Shown one piece after another: positions 35,201 through 42,782 of a stretch of DNA of 64,000 nt. The DNA lies in contig CM040094.1 in assembly GCA_022496805.1 (NCBI GenBank), forward strand, positions 4,983,501-5,047,500, written 5' to 3'. The notes under the pieces were generated by a model, which was not told where the DNA came from, did no database searches, and was given only the letters and a program-made list of their open reading frames with translations. The number at the start of each line of letters is the position of its first letter. Position 1 is the first letter of the stretch. The position numbers and the translations under genes were made by a program. This stretch comes from Pohlia nutans. Lineage: Eukaryota > Streptophyta > Bryopsida > Bryales > Mniaceae.

Positions 35201-38200
35201 TAATGGACAGTGTAGTGGTGGGAGTCATGGGGATACGTACTGGTGGGAGTAATGGGGATGCGCACAGTTGGGAGTAATGGTGATGCGTAGTTATGGTATT
35301 CATCAAGGTTGAGAGTTCTCCCCTTGGAGGTGCAGATTGTTGAGTTTTACAGTGCGCATGTTGCCGCAAAAGTCGAGATGACTTTGGAGAAGTTGCAAAT
35401 GCTGGCAACAGCAGCGGTGGAGTCAAAGTATAAGGTGCGGTGGCTAAAATGGTGGAATAGTCCATCATTTGTTCGATCGGACCTCAGGTTTCCAAAGTCT
35501 CCTGCTGGTGAGGACACTCTAAAGAAGTGGATGGATCGTGCTGCATTTTGGGCAGGGATAGAGGAGTCTGCGAATAGAGAGCTAGTTGGTTACCTAGCTC
35601 TAGTTGGTGGTGTTGATAGTTCGAAGGTTGTTGATAGTTTTGTGGACTACCTTGAGAACTGGCGGATTTGCCTTTGGGACAAGGCGTACAACACCCATTT
35701 TGGGGGCCCTGATGCGTATGCAAAATCCATGAGGTTTGACAAAGTCAAGGACGGTGACCTCGTTGTGAAACGGCTCTGTCTAAGGTTAGTTCTACTCCCT
35801 CACAGATGCAAATAATGTGTGCAAGTCAAGTGGTGTCTCTCTCGCTTGGGGCAGTAATGACAGCGTGAATTGCGAGTAGTGCATGTGATGTTGGTTTGAG
35901 TACTGGTTTGAGTACTAGTTCGAGCGATAATGAGAGTGACGGCCCACTGACGAGTAGTGGCGTGTACTCGTGTCAGTAGTAGGGTGGTGATGAGTAATGT
36001 GCAAGTAATGGGGCAGTGGTGCGAGTAGTGATGCGAGTAGTGGTGCGAGTAATGGGTCAATGATGCGACTGGTGGTGCGCGTTGTGGGCCGAGCAATAGT
36101 GAGAGTTTCAAGCCAGTGACGAGTACTGGGCAAGTACTGGTGCGAGTAGTGTTGCAAATACTAGTGGTTCGAGTACTGGTTCGAGCAATGACGAGAGTGA
36201 CGGCCCACTGTAAGATTACGTGGTCTAGGCTGCTCACTTGTTCGCATCCTTGAGCAGAGTCTGTGGGTGGTGCAATTTGCATAGCACAAGGGCCGGTTAG
36301 GCATCAGAGGTCGGGTCCGACATTTAGTTTCGTCCCTCATTAGAATGTGTGTGATGCAAGAAATCGGAGTAATTGGCAGTGGTGCTTGGTGCGAGTAAAG
36401 GACTATGGTGCTTGGTACGAGCATTGGGCATTGTAATGGTGCGAGTAATGGGCAGTGACGAGTAGTCGTGCAAGCAATGGTGACGCGTAGTGAGGCAAAT
36501 AATGGGCAGTGTGGTGGTGCGATTAATGTGCAGTATTGAGTACCGGTGACGCGTAGTGGGCAAGTGGTGGGCCAGTAGTGGTGCGAGTCGTCGGCCAGTA
36601 GTGGTACGAGTAGTGGTTCTTGTATTGGTGAGACACTAAAGCCAATGACACGTATTGGGCTAGTAATGGGCAGTGGATCGAGTATTGGTTCGAGTAACGG
36701 CTGAGTAATGGGGCAGTGGGATGAGTAGTGGTGCGTAATGGTGACAAGTAGTGGTGCGTCTTTTGAGTTCATGGCAGTGGCCAGTACTGGTGCGAGTAAT
36801 GTGGTAGTGACGAGTAGTGGCCGAGTAATGGGGAAGTGACGAGTACTGGGCGAGTAATGTGCGAGTAATGGGCACTGGTGCGACTGGCGGTACGAGTAGT
36901 GGTTCGAGTACTAGGGCAGTGTAATGCCCAGTGACGAGTAATGGGCGGCATTTAGGGTGCGAGTACTGGTGCGAGTAATAGGCAGTTCTGCGCAGTGACG
37001 AGCAGTGGGCGAGTAATGGGAAGTGGTGCGTGGTGCGAGTAAAGGTAGGCTGTGGTGCGTGGTGCGAGTAATGGCCAGTGACTAGTGCTGGTGCGAGTAA
37101 TGGGGCAGCGACGAGTTGTGGTGCAAGTAATGGGGTAGTGACTAGCACTGGGCGATTAATGGGCAGTGTTGCGAGTAGTGGGGGAGTAGCGGTGCGTGGT
37201 GCGTGGTGCGAGTAATGGGCATTATAGTGATTTGTCTCGGCTTGGTGGCGAGTAGTAGGCGATTGCTGATGAGTAATGGGCAGTGCAAGTAATGGGTGCA
37301 GTGACAAGTACCGGTGACGAGTAATAGGCAGTACTGCGTGGTTTTAGAGTAATGGGCGCAGTAACGCCAGTAATGGGGTAGTGGTGAGTGGCGCGTGTAA
37401 TTGGGCAGTGTAGTGACCAATGCGAGTAATGGTTACACGTAGTGGTGACGAATAATGGGGCACTGCTGCGTGATCTGAGTAATAGGTGCAGTGACGCCAG
37501 TGACGACCAGTGGTACGAGTATGGGCTGTGGTGTGAAACGCGTTGTAAGGCGTGGGCAAGGAAACCCCTGTGTTTGCATTAGGGTCTGAATGTTTCATGG
37601 TATCCACATTACTGCCACGAGGTTCACGGGGATTGACACCACTGAGTTCTCGAAGGTTGATGCCATTGCTAAGTGATGTGAGTAAGGGCAGTCTCGGCGA
37701 TGCATTATCATGAGTAATGCATGGATGCGGTGGTAACAAATGATTGTCATTGTGTAGGTACATGAAGCAAGTGCTCCTCAAAGAAGGGGCCATTCCGAAG
37801 TTACCAGCTTGTGTACAGGGATGGTGCGATTCTTCCTCACCGACCTACATCTTCTCAAAGATGCAGAAGAGGAACTTCAGCAGAGACCACCTCATGGAAT
37901 GCTGCTGGTACATCGAATGCCCCAAGAGTTTTGTACCTGATTTGGAGGCTGAGCTCAAGAAGTCGTTGACAGCTACAGTCGAGCTCTTTGATGAGGACGA
38001 AGATGAGGATGAGGATGCTGATGCTGATGAGACTGCAGTTGAGGATGCACAAAAGTCGAAGAAGAAGGCGCCAACGAAGGAGAAGGCTACATCGAAGAAA
38101 AAGGCGTCAATGAAGGCTGAGAGCAGTGTCACAGAGGTTGCATCAAAGAAAGTCACTACCAAGGGTAAGGCTGCATCCACTGTTGCTTCCATGACTGCAA

Positions 38201-39725
38201 TCAAGTCTGCTCCAGGAGGAGACACGGTGATGACTGATGCCCACAGTGTGCCCCTTCCACTCACTCAGAGCCGGGTGAAGCAACCGACTCCTCCTACTTT
38301 ATCACAGCCTGCACCCACTGAGTCTAGTCCGCAAGCCCTTGTCATCAACGCCTCCATTCTTGAGCAGCAACGACATTTTCGTGAGGTTCAAAAGTTTGCT
38401 CTATCTTGCTCTCCTTCTTGTTCTTGTAACTTTCGTGGAGTGCCTTCTATGCGTGGAGCTGCAGACTTGGTGATTGCAGACTTACCAGAGGGTCTACCGG
38501 TGCCAAATGTATTGGTGCCATCATCCGTGGTGCCCACTTGGAATGTGAAGTCTGAGGACTACTTGCAGGAGTTGTTCGAGTTTGCCGATGAGATTCTACA
38601 TGATAGTGGCGCACTGCTGCTTTTCTTTCCATTTGACAATGGCGACTTTCTTGAGGACATTGAGACGTTTTTTGACTCTTTTGGATTTGCAATCTACAAA
38701 GAGTGGATGGGGGTTAACTATTTGCCCATGAGTTCGGCAAGGGTTTCCAATACCACAACCAACAGATTTAATATGCTTCTCCTCAAGCGGGTGTCTCGGC
38801 CCGAGGACTCTGTGTCTTGGAGTTCAACCTTTTCCATTCGTGATGTGCCAGAGTTGGTTGTCCATGGTGTAGATGTTGGCCTCAACGACACATTGATTAA
38901 TCACTGCACCAACCCCCTGATGGATGGTGCTCGTCCATGGCGAGGCCCAAGGGAGAAGGATGAATACTTTTTTTCTTGCCTTGTTATGGCTTTGACCACG
39001 GTTGGGGACATTGTCATTGATGTAGCAGTTGGCACTGGTATGAAATATTCTTCTTTGCTTTCCTTGCAAACTATTTGCCTTTGCTTTTTTTTTATGCTAA
39101 TGTGTACTTATCCGTTTATGGCGTGGTTCTTTTTAGGGAATTCCATCACTGCTTGCAAGAATACTGGTAGGCACATTCTGGGCATGGAGAGTGACAAGAA
39201 GTTGTTTGAGGCTGTTCTAAAGCCCATGATATCTCTTGCAAAGGCTCCACCAATTCCTCCTGCTCCTGGACTATCTGCAAAGAAGCCAAAGAAGGCTGCT
39301 GCAGTGAAGCGCCGTCGTGTGGAGGACCTTGTGTAAGTAAGTGCCGATTATTCTTTCTATTCATATGTAGCTTCTATTGTATTTTTATCTTTATGATATC
39401 ACTTGTGTCTAAACTTTTCCTTGTGTTACTGCATTCTAGACTCTTTCCAAGCCCGGCTAAGAGTTGGAGACTTCCTTCATATACAGAAGATGTTGCACAG
39501 TTGCAAGCATTGCAAGTATCTCCACCTCTTATGTTAGATCCTCCCCCGAAGTATGACTCTCGTGTTTTAAAATATTTAGATGTTGCTGTAGAGGTTGATT
39601 TTGATCTAAGTGTGTCTCAAACTCAACCCAGTGCTAGTGAATTTGAGGAAGGCTCAATGTCGCAATGCACCAGCATGGTTAATAATGGTTTGATTTATGT
39701 AGATGATGAGGCGATTAGTGAATAG
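26264..39725 (+). CDS. MULE-borne ParB-like plus beta-class DNA methyltransferase-like protein (seven exons, split by Copia)
   Basis: Exons 26264-27294, 27400-27589, 27687-27869 plus 32991-33002 (split by the Copia element), 35336-35784, 37758-39037, 39137-39332 and 39440-39725. All junctions are GT-AG and in phase, leaving 1208 codons without a stop if Copia and one TCGGC copy are disregarded. N-terminus: Gly/Ser-rich low complexity (to about residue 140), then a ParB/sulfiredoxin-like motif YDGNHR near residues 291-296. Middle: acidic run and Lys-rich linker (exon 5 start). C-terminus: methyltransferase-like fold in beta-class order, with motif-IV-like ADLPEG (D863), 'ILHDSGALLLFFPF', then GDIVIDVAVGTGNS (motif I) and GRHILGMESD (motif III region), then basic and acidic tails. 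The usual (D/N/S)PP(Y/F) is DLPE, so catalysis is doubtful. It may modify or read DNA for the transposon; the function is unproven. Confidence 0.75.
27870..28127 (+). repeat. Copia 5' LTR
   Basis: 258 bp, begins TATTGAGGTAATTG and ends CTACCTTCAATA. No difference from the 3' LTR was found by eye. Promoter and RNA start are presumed to be inside. Confidence 0.93.
28128..28141 (+). other. Copia primer-binding site (initiator tRNA-Met anticodon arm)
   Basis: GGTTATGGGCCCAC directly follows the 5' LTR. Its complement GTGGGCCCATAACC is the anticodon stem-loop of plant initiator tRNA-Met (anticodon CAT inside). Priming by an internal half-tRNA is known for Drosophila copia, and this site fits that mode. 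Confidence 0.8.
28607..32752 (+). CDS. Copia Gag-Pol polyprotein, intact, 1381 aa
   Basis: One frame from ATG 28607 to TAG 32750-32752. Order: Gag (from 'VDKFDGVNFHLWKFKMEM'), CCHC zinc knuckle (CFYCGKKGHIAKFC, about residue 224), aspartic protease (DSGATSH, about 318), GAG-pre-integrase (WHRRLGH), integrase with HSDVCGPM, RSDNGGEY (about 584) and 'NGVAERANR', reverse transcriptase with 'KARLVAKGFAQ' and YVDDL (about 1046), RNase H (CDADYAG, about 1218; 'STVEAEYMA'). Integrase before reverse transcriptase defines Ty1/Copia. An in-frame repeat of 'ASMSDGIEGD' lies between the knuckle and the protease. The stop is 25 bp inside the 3' LTR, so the last codons are LTR-encoded. All motifs are present; likely autonomous. 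Confidence 0.96.
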   Translation: MASFEGDGPKVVDKFDGVNFHLWKFKMEMVMAEKELWEIVEGSEEPPFSSTDPRIMQAYTRREKKAFAILALNLADSQLAHIRSCKTPAEAWSKLCNIHEAKTLANILFLRRKFFTIKMGEEDDMLAHINKVKALADQLNGCDVSVTDGDIVMTLLESLPSSYEYLIVAMESRPITELTLDYVTSRLLHELSRRKENESREDGAALVAKQFKNGGGGSSSDKVCFYCGKKGHIAKFCFKRKRDEKGESANNTKTRDDDEYAFTARYEASMSDGIEGDASMSDGIEGDASMSDWIEVGDEYANMASNVSCNGSTSDWIVDSGATSHMSPHKTCFHSYALINPRRVILGDDTVLEAVGKGQIVVDTEVRGRVKTITIQDVLHVPKLTANLLSVRQLVAKHLRVEFSDKGCYVLSPSRDEVAIIEEHEGLYHIKFSKVHSKESAALAHSNLKDDKLALWHRRLGHLNIKSVKTLRGMVSGMDLHQLKVDASTFTCEGCIEGKQQRLPFAGEGATRATKVLEIVHSDVCGPMKTTSMGGCKYFVTFIDDFSRKIWLYPIKAKSECFEKFKEFKTLVENQSELKIKVFRSDNGGEYMSKKFDELLKNEGIARQTSAPYTPQQNGVAERANRTIVEMARSMLHAQNLKLDLWAEAVVNAVYTRNRCPTSAVEGMTPEQAWSGRQPCVAHIRIFGCIAYAKVPDERRTKLEAKALKCVFLGYCEGTKAYRLMSVDTRKIIRSRDVTFCKESTMEAPLEVGPSGSSGDVLVDTPSKSPSVVDVGDDDGDDEAGDTEVVEAPSSSKAKNGAKGTQEEQVSSSERRYPERSRKPPGEWWKNHIFPQVEDEHANVALSDGPLTIREAMQGEDAVKWERAMQEEYDSLIANGTWQLTPIPKDRNPIGCKWVFRTKRDVSGIVVRHKARLVAKGFAQVHGVDFHETFAPVAKFTTIRCILAIGAALDLEMHQMDVKTAFLNGDLEEDIYMVQPEGFVQQGNEHLVCKLQKSLYGLKQSPRAWYQKIDTFLVAHGFTRSIADHSLYFMQEGQHVVIVIIYVDDLIILASLMSLMDALKGMLEREYEMSDLGELHFCLGVEFVRDRATRTITMSQGKYVMDVLKRFGMEDCKPVATPLDANSKLVKLSEEEYAMEAKSMAEVPYKQAVGSLMYAMIATRPDLAYPISVVSQHMARPGSMHWMTVKRIMRYLRGTSDVKLCLGGKDIVLSGYCDADYAGDTSDRRSTTGYMFKVGSGAVSWNSKRQQTTATSTVEAEYMATSHATKEAIWLRQLMVDVGCTQGEATTIMCDNQGCISLAKNPTHHSRTKHIDVQYHFIREKLELGVIHLEYCPTEHMVADVLTKGLYRDRHQRLVIAFGLRGFGSTQSGSIEVIDAT
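32718..32727 (+). other. Copia polypurine tract (probable)
   Basis: AAAGTGGGAG immediately before the 3' LTR is purine-rich and in the expected place for plus-strand priming. It also codes for residues in the polyprotein tail. Confidence 0.55.
32728..32985 (+). repeat. Copia 3' LTR
   Basis: 258 bp, same sequence as 27870-28127 as far as I can read. It contains the stop codon of the polyprotein (32750-32752). Confidence 0.93.
33003..35335. repeat. Intron of ParB-methyltransferase-like gene filled with minisatellites
   Basis: Between the GTGAGT donor at 33003 and the GTGCAG acceptor ending 35335. Two repeat types alternate. One has units of about 78 bp with 'aatcaatggtcggatccg' and 'gattgagctgagtgtg' (33290-34740, clearest at 34130-34430). 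The other is short degenerate 'gcgagtaatgggcagtgac' and 'gagtagtggtgacgcg' (33350-33680, 34530-35290). Long - strand frames here are repeats read through and are not genes. Confidence 0.8.
35785..37757. repeat. Next intron of the same gene, minisatellite-filled
   Basis: Mostly degenerate 'gtgcgagtaatgggcagtga' and 'cgagtagtgg' units (35860-36230, 36370-37540), with one 'ggtcgggtccgacattt' block at 36308. The last 200 bp (37550-37757) are unique sequence up to the acceptor 'attgtgtag'. Open - strand frames up to 215 codons are artefacts of the repeat lacking stops in that frame. Confidence 0.8.
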
Positions 39726-40506
39726 ACCTCAATGATATTGTATTTCCCTACAACTATATTATATCTCTATTTTGCATAGCCATTGTAATGGCTAGTTTTA
39801 TGTTTATCATTTGTACATTATACTCTTGGTTATATCCTTTGAGCTCATTGTTTTAGCTTACTAGCTTACTTATATGGTGTTTGGTGTTGTTTGGGCAATG
39901 AGTGTATTAGCAATTAGTGTAATAGTGTATCGTATGTATGTTTGGTGTAATCCTGTAATTTGTGTATACTCTTTAGTGGAGTAATATTGTTTCAATTATG
40001 AGTTTGTATAAGATTGTATAAAAAAATTGAACAAATTATCAGGTAGTAATCTCATATGAGAGAATGTTAGAATTCAAAATGAGATCTTCACACGAACCTA
40101 AACATCCATCACTAGTACATTAACATCATCACTTCATTCCCTCTTAGACTAAATATTGTGAATTCATTCAATCCTAATTCACTTCTAAACATTCACTCCT
40201 AGACGTCAATTCATTCACTCCTAATTCAACCCTGGCTAGACAAAATATCGTATGTACCAAACTTACATGAGTGATCGAAGTCCGTGGATGAATGTCCCAA
40301 AATTCTATATCTCACTACTAAATTCTCCTAAATTCCACGGTTATACACGCCAATTCTTCCAAAAAATATTAATAAAAAAATGAAAAAATCCATGGTTATA
40401 GGAACCCTAACCCTGAAAATGACTGCGAAAATGTTTAAAGTCTGCTCTTTAATTTCTGCTCTCTGCTCTCTGCTCTCCGTTCTCTGCTCACATACGACCT
40501 TTCCCC
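39726..40506. other. Right subterminal region of the inner MULE
   Basis: Non-coding. 39726-40250 is the 3' flank of the ParB-methyltransferase-like gene. 40255-40506 matches the right end of the outer MULE (40746-41032), with 'tatacacgccaattct', 'ggttataggaaccct' and the 'ctctgctctc' run that ends in the TIR. Confidence 0.7.
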
Positions 40507-40516
40507 TCATGTGTTC

Positions 40517-40745
40517 ATGTTGGCCAAGTGCGAGTCACACGGTGCGAGACCACAGGTTACGAGTCACATGGTGCCATTCTCAGGTGTGGGGGTCATGCAT
40601 GTGTGGGAGTCATGCATATGGGAGTCATGTTGTGGTGCGTTCGTGTGTTCATGTCGTCATGGTGCTCGTTTTAATAGAGTAACGCGTTGTGTGAGTAACG
40701 CGAATCAGGATGTGGTGCGAGTCTGGTCTATAGAGTGACACAAGT
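40517..40745. repeat. About 26-bp minisatellite, right part
   Basis: Continuation of the 21119-21975 array on the far side of the inner MULE, starting exactly after its TCATGTGTTC duplication ('atgttggccaagtgcgag'). It ends at the right subterminal region of the outer MULE. Confidence 0.75.
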
Positions 40746-41032
40746 GCATGAGTGATGCGTGGATGAATGTCCCACACATGGATGAATATAATGAATGTTG
40801 TATGAAAGACCGTGGATGAATGTTCCAAATTCCATATTTCACTGCTAAATCCTCCTAAATTCCGCGGTTATACACGCCAATTCTCCCAAAATATATTAAT
40901 AAAAAATGAAAAAATCCACGGTTATAGGAACCCTTACCCTAAAAATGACTGCAAAAATCTTTAAAGTCTGCTCTTTAATTTCTGCTCTCTGATCTCCGCT
41001 CTCCGCTCACTGCTCGCATACGACCTTTCCCC
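40746..41032. other. Right terminal region of the outer MULE
   Basis: Second copy of the right-end sequence of the inner MULE (40255-40506), about 90 percent alike by eye, ending GCTCGCATACGACCTTTCCCC before GCTACCATTG. Confidence 0.75.
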
Positions 41033-41042
41033 GCTACCATTG

Positions 41043-41888
41043 CACTATAATTATCGTATGAAGAGCCCGAGAGTTTCAAATCCATCATTCTGACTGCAAT
41101 CATCCCATTGATAACATGGCAGAGAGCAAAGAATTTGAATCCATCATTCTAATTGTATGAAACAATTAGCTACAGTTTGCATTTTGTCTTGCTTTGTATT
41201 ATAGACCCAATTCAACACTGTTTTCAAAGATTTGTTATAAAATGGTTGATGAAAAACGAAAATGGAGTTGATGTTCAAAACAAAGTTGTAAATGTCAATG
41301 TGTAGATAACATCCGTACGGTTGGATTCATCATATTTATTATTAATATTTTTAAAGTAATTTTGCAAGGTTTTCTCTTGAAATTCAATTAAAATTCCAAA
41401 ATTAACACAAAAAATTTTAAAATTATTGTAATGAAATTAGAATGACATGCACTACGAGATGGTATGGTTTCCATTATTTGATTCTACTTACTATGGAAAA
41501 TCATATTTAAGGTCTTTCTTTTTGAATTAAGATTGAAACTTGACATTAATCACTTTTGTAAATATTCAAAAATTCACATTATCTTATTTGGAAGATCCAT
41601 ACCGTACAAATGGTATTCAACTAGCGAAAGAATGGGAAAAAAAAATGGATGAAAAACATCCGGTACCTACAGAAATCGAGCTGCTGAAATTCATCCGGCG
41701 TTCAGAATCTGGACGCCGGCGCGCTAAAGGGTTAATAACATAGCAAAGAGTCCATACGAGCTACATTGGAGTAGGAGAATGGTTATCAAAGTTCAGGATA
41801 AGAATTTACACATTTATTAGTGAAAATCATACAACAAGTTAAAAAGTATTATACACCTATCTACCATTGAGTGCTCTCACCGTTTGCT
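41043..41888. other. No gene; dispersed repeat
   Basis: AT-rich flank of the outer MULE. 41320-41510 recurs inverted at about 60535-60720 ('aaggttttctcttgaaa' blocks). The end-like motif 'ggacgccggcgcgctaaagggttaa' at 41711-41735 looks like a single MITE terminus without a clear partner. 41790-41888 recurs inverted at 45570-45690. Confidence 0.45.
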
Positions 41889-42129
41889 TTAACCCCTAAA
41901 CGTCCCATGGGGATAGTATATACGCTGTGGTATAATTGGGATTTTCTACCAACAATAAATTCTTAATTGGGATCTCAGTAGCTCGTTAGAACCGCATTGA
42001 TCTAAATTTCAACTTTTCTTTTGACCTCAAACGGTCAAACCCATTAGAGGTGTGGATTCATTCCAAATACAATCAAAATACAACGTATTCTATTGGCCGC
42101 AAAGGCACATTGACACGTTTAGGGGATAA
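41889..42129. mobile_element. TTAA-family MITE, 241 bp
   Basis: TTAA 41889-41892 with CCCCTAAACGTCCC at the left end and GACACGTTTAGGGGATAA at the right. It abuts the next element. The inverted relative at 45570-45590 lacks both elements, giving an empty site. Confidence 0.65.
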
Positions 42130-42640
42130 CCCTTTAGTGCACAGGGTTGTTCTGGAGAAACCAGAGTTTTAAATCATGTCAAGAACTGACTCACACATAA
42201 TTATTGTGAATTTTACAAGTGATAGTGACTTATCTATGTATAGTTTAGGACAAAAATTATACGTTGAAATATGAAAGGAGTTTGTACATTGATCAAGATC
42301 AGAATAGATACACTAATGGAACATGAACACGAGAACACAATCCAAAAATTTAAAACAAGATAACAAACTTCCAAACACAAGAAATACCACATAGTACATG
42401 TGTTGTATTTGTAAGTATTTACTGAATTTTCAAGTATTTGCAGTATTTTCATGTTTTGTTCATAGGTATTTTGATAGTTGCACAGCTCGAAATTGATTTT
42501 TTTTTTAAAGAATATGACATTAAGAATTTCGCAACTCTGAACATTAAAGTATTAAACTTGAATCTTTACGGATTTTCCGGAATTCCCTTTTCCGATGACC
42601 GAGTGACCACATTATAGCCTCCTGGGCACTGAAGGGTTAA
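42126..42640. mobile_element. TTAA-family element, 515 bp
   Basis: Left ATAACCCTTTAGTGCACAGG, right CCTGGGCACTGAAGGGTTAA (TTAA 42637-42640): a clear inverted pair. Inserted together with 41889-42129 relative to the empty copy near 45580. Non-coding. Confidence 0.65.
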
Positions 42641-42782
42641 TTAGAGTGCCCATTCTAGCAAGCATATTTGAAATGTGTTGTGAACCTATCCGAGAGTTAT
42701 CAACCGGGCTAATCCCGAATTTCGATTCTAGTCTCGGGTAGTAGTGCTAGGTATTAGCAGTACCGACTACCGAGGCAAACGA

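Larger units (their letters stand above)
21986..40506. mobile_element. Inner Mutator-like element carrying transposase and ParB-methyltransferase-like gene, 18.5 kb
   Basis: Left end GGACGTGTCTACTATGTGAGC, right end ...GCTCACATACGACCTTTCCCC. The inner parts match as inverted 'tatgtgagc...ggagagc' blocks. The element is flanked by the 10-bp direct repeat TCATGTGTTC at 21976-21985 and 40507-40516. Joining the flanks with one copy of this repeat recreates a unit of the surrounding satellite (compare about 21300-21330), so the empty site is internally documented. Contents: transposase gene on the left (- strand), a ParB-methyltransferase-like gene on the right (+ strand), intronic minisatellites and a nested Copia element (27870-32985). 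Without Copia it is about 13.4 kb. Confidence 0.88.
8333..41032. mobile_element. Outer giant Mutator-like element (MULE), about 32.7 kb
   Basis: Starts GGACGTGTCTACTATGCGAGC and ends with an inverted relative ...GCTCGCATACGACCTTTCCCC. It is flanked by the 10-bp direct repeat GCTACCATTG at 8323-8332 and 41033-41042. Target duplications of 9-11 bp are typical of MULEs. It contains, in order, a decayed SWIM transposase (- strand), minisatellites, a decayed methyltransferase-like gene (+ strand) and a satellite into which the inner MULE (21986-40506) inserted. Subtracting the inner MULE, the hAT-like insert and the 1.9-kb TIR element leaves about 11.4 kb, close to the inner element without its Copia insertion. 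The boundaries rest on my reading of both ends. Confidence 0.8.

Noticed and set aside
33933..37793. Several long - strand frames rich in His/Ser/Thr/Pro (up to 245 codons)
   Set aside because: They translate intronic minisatellites; the composition follows the repeat and the frames overlap a spliced + strand gene.
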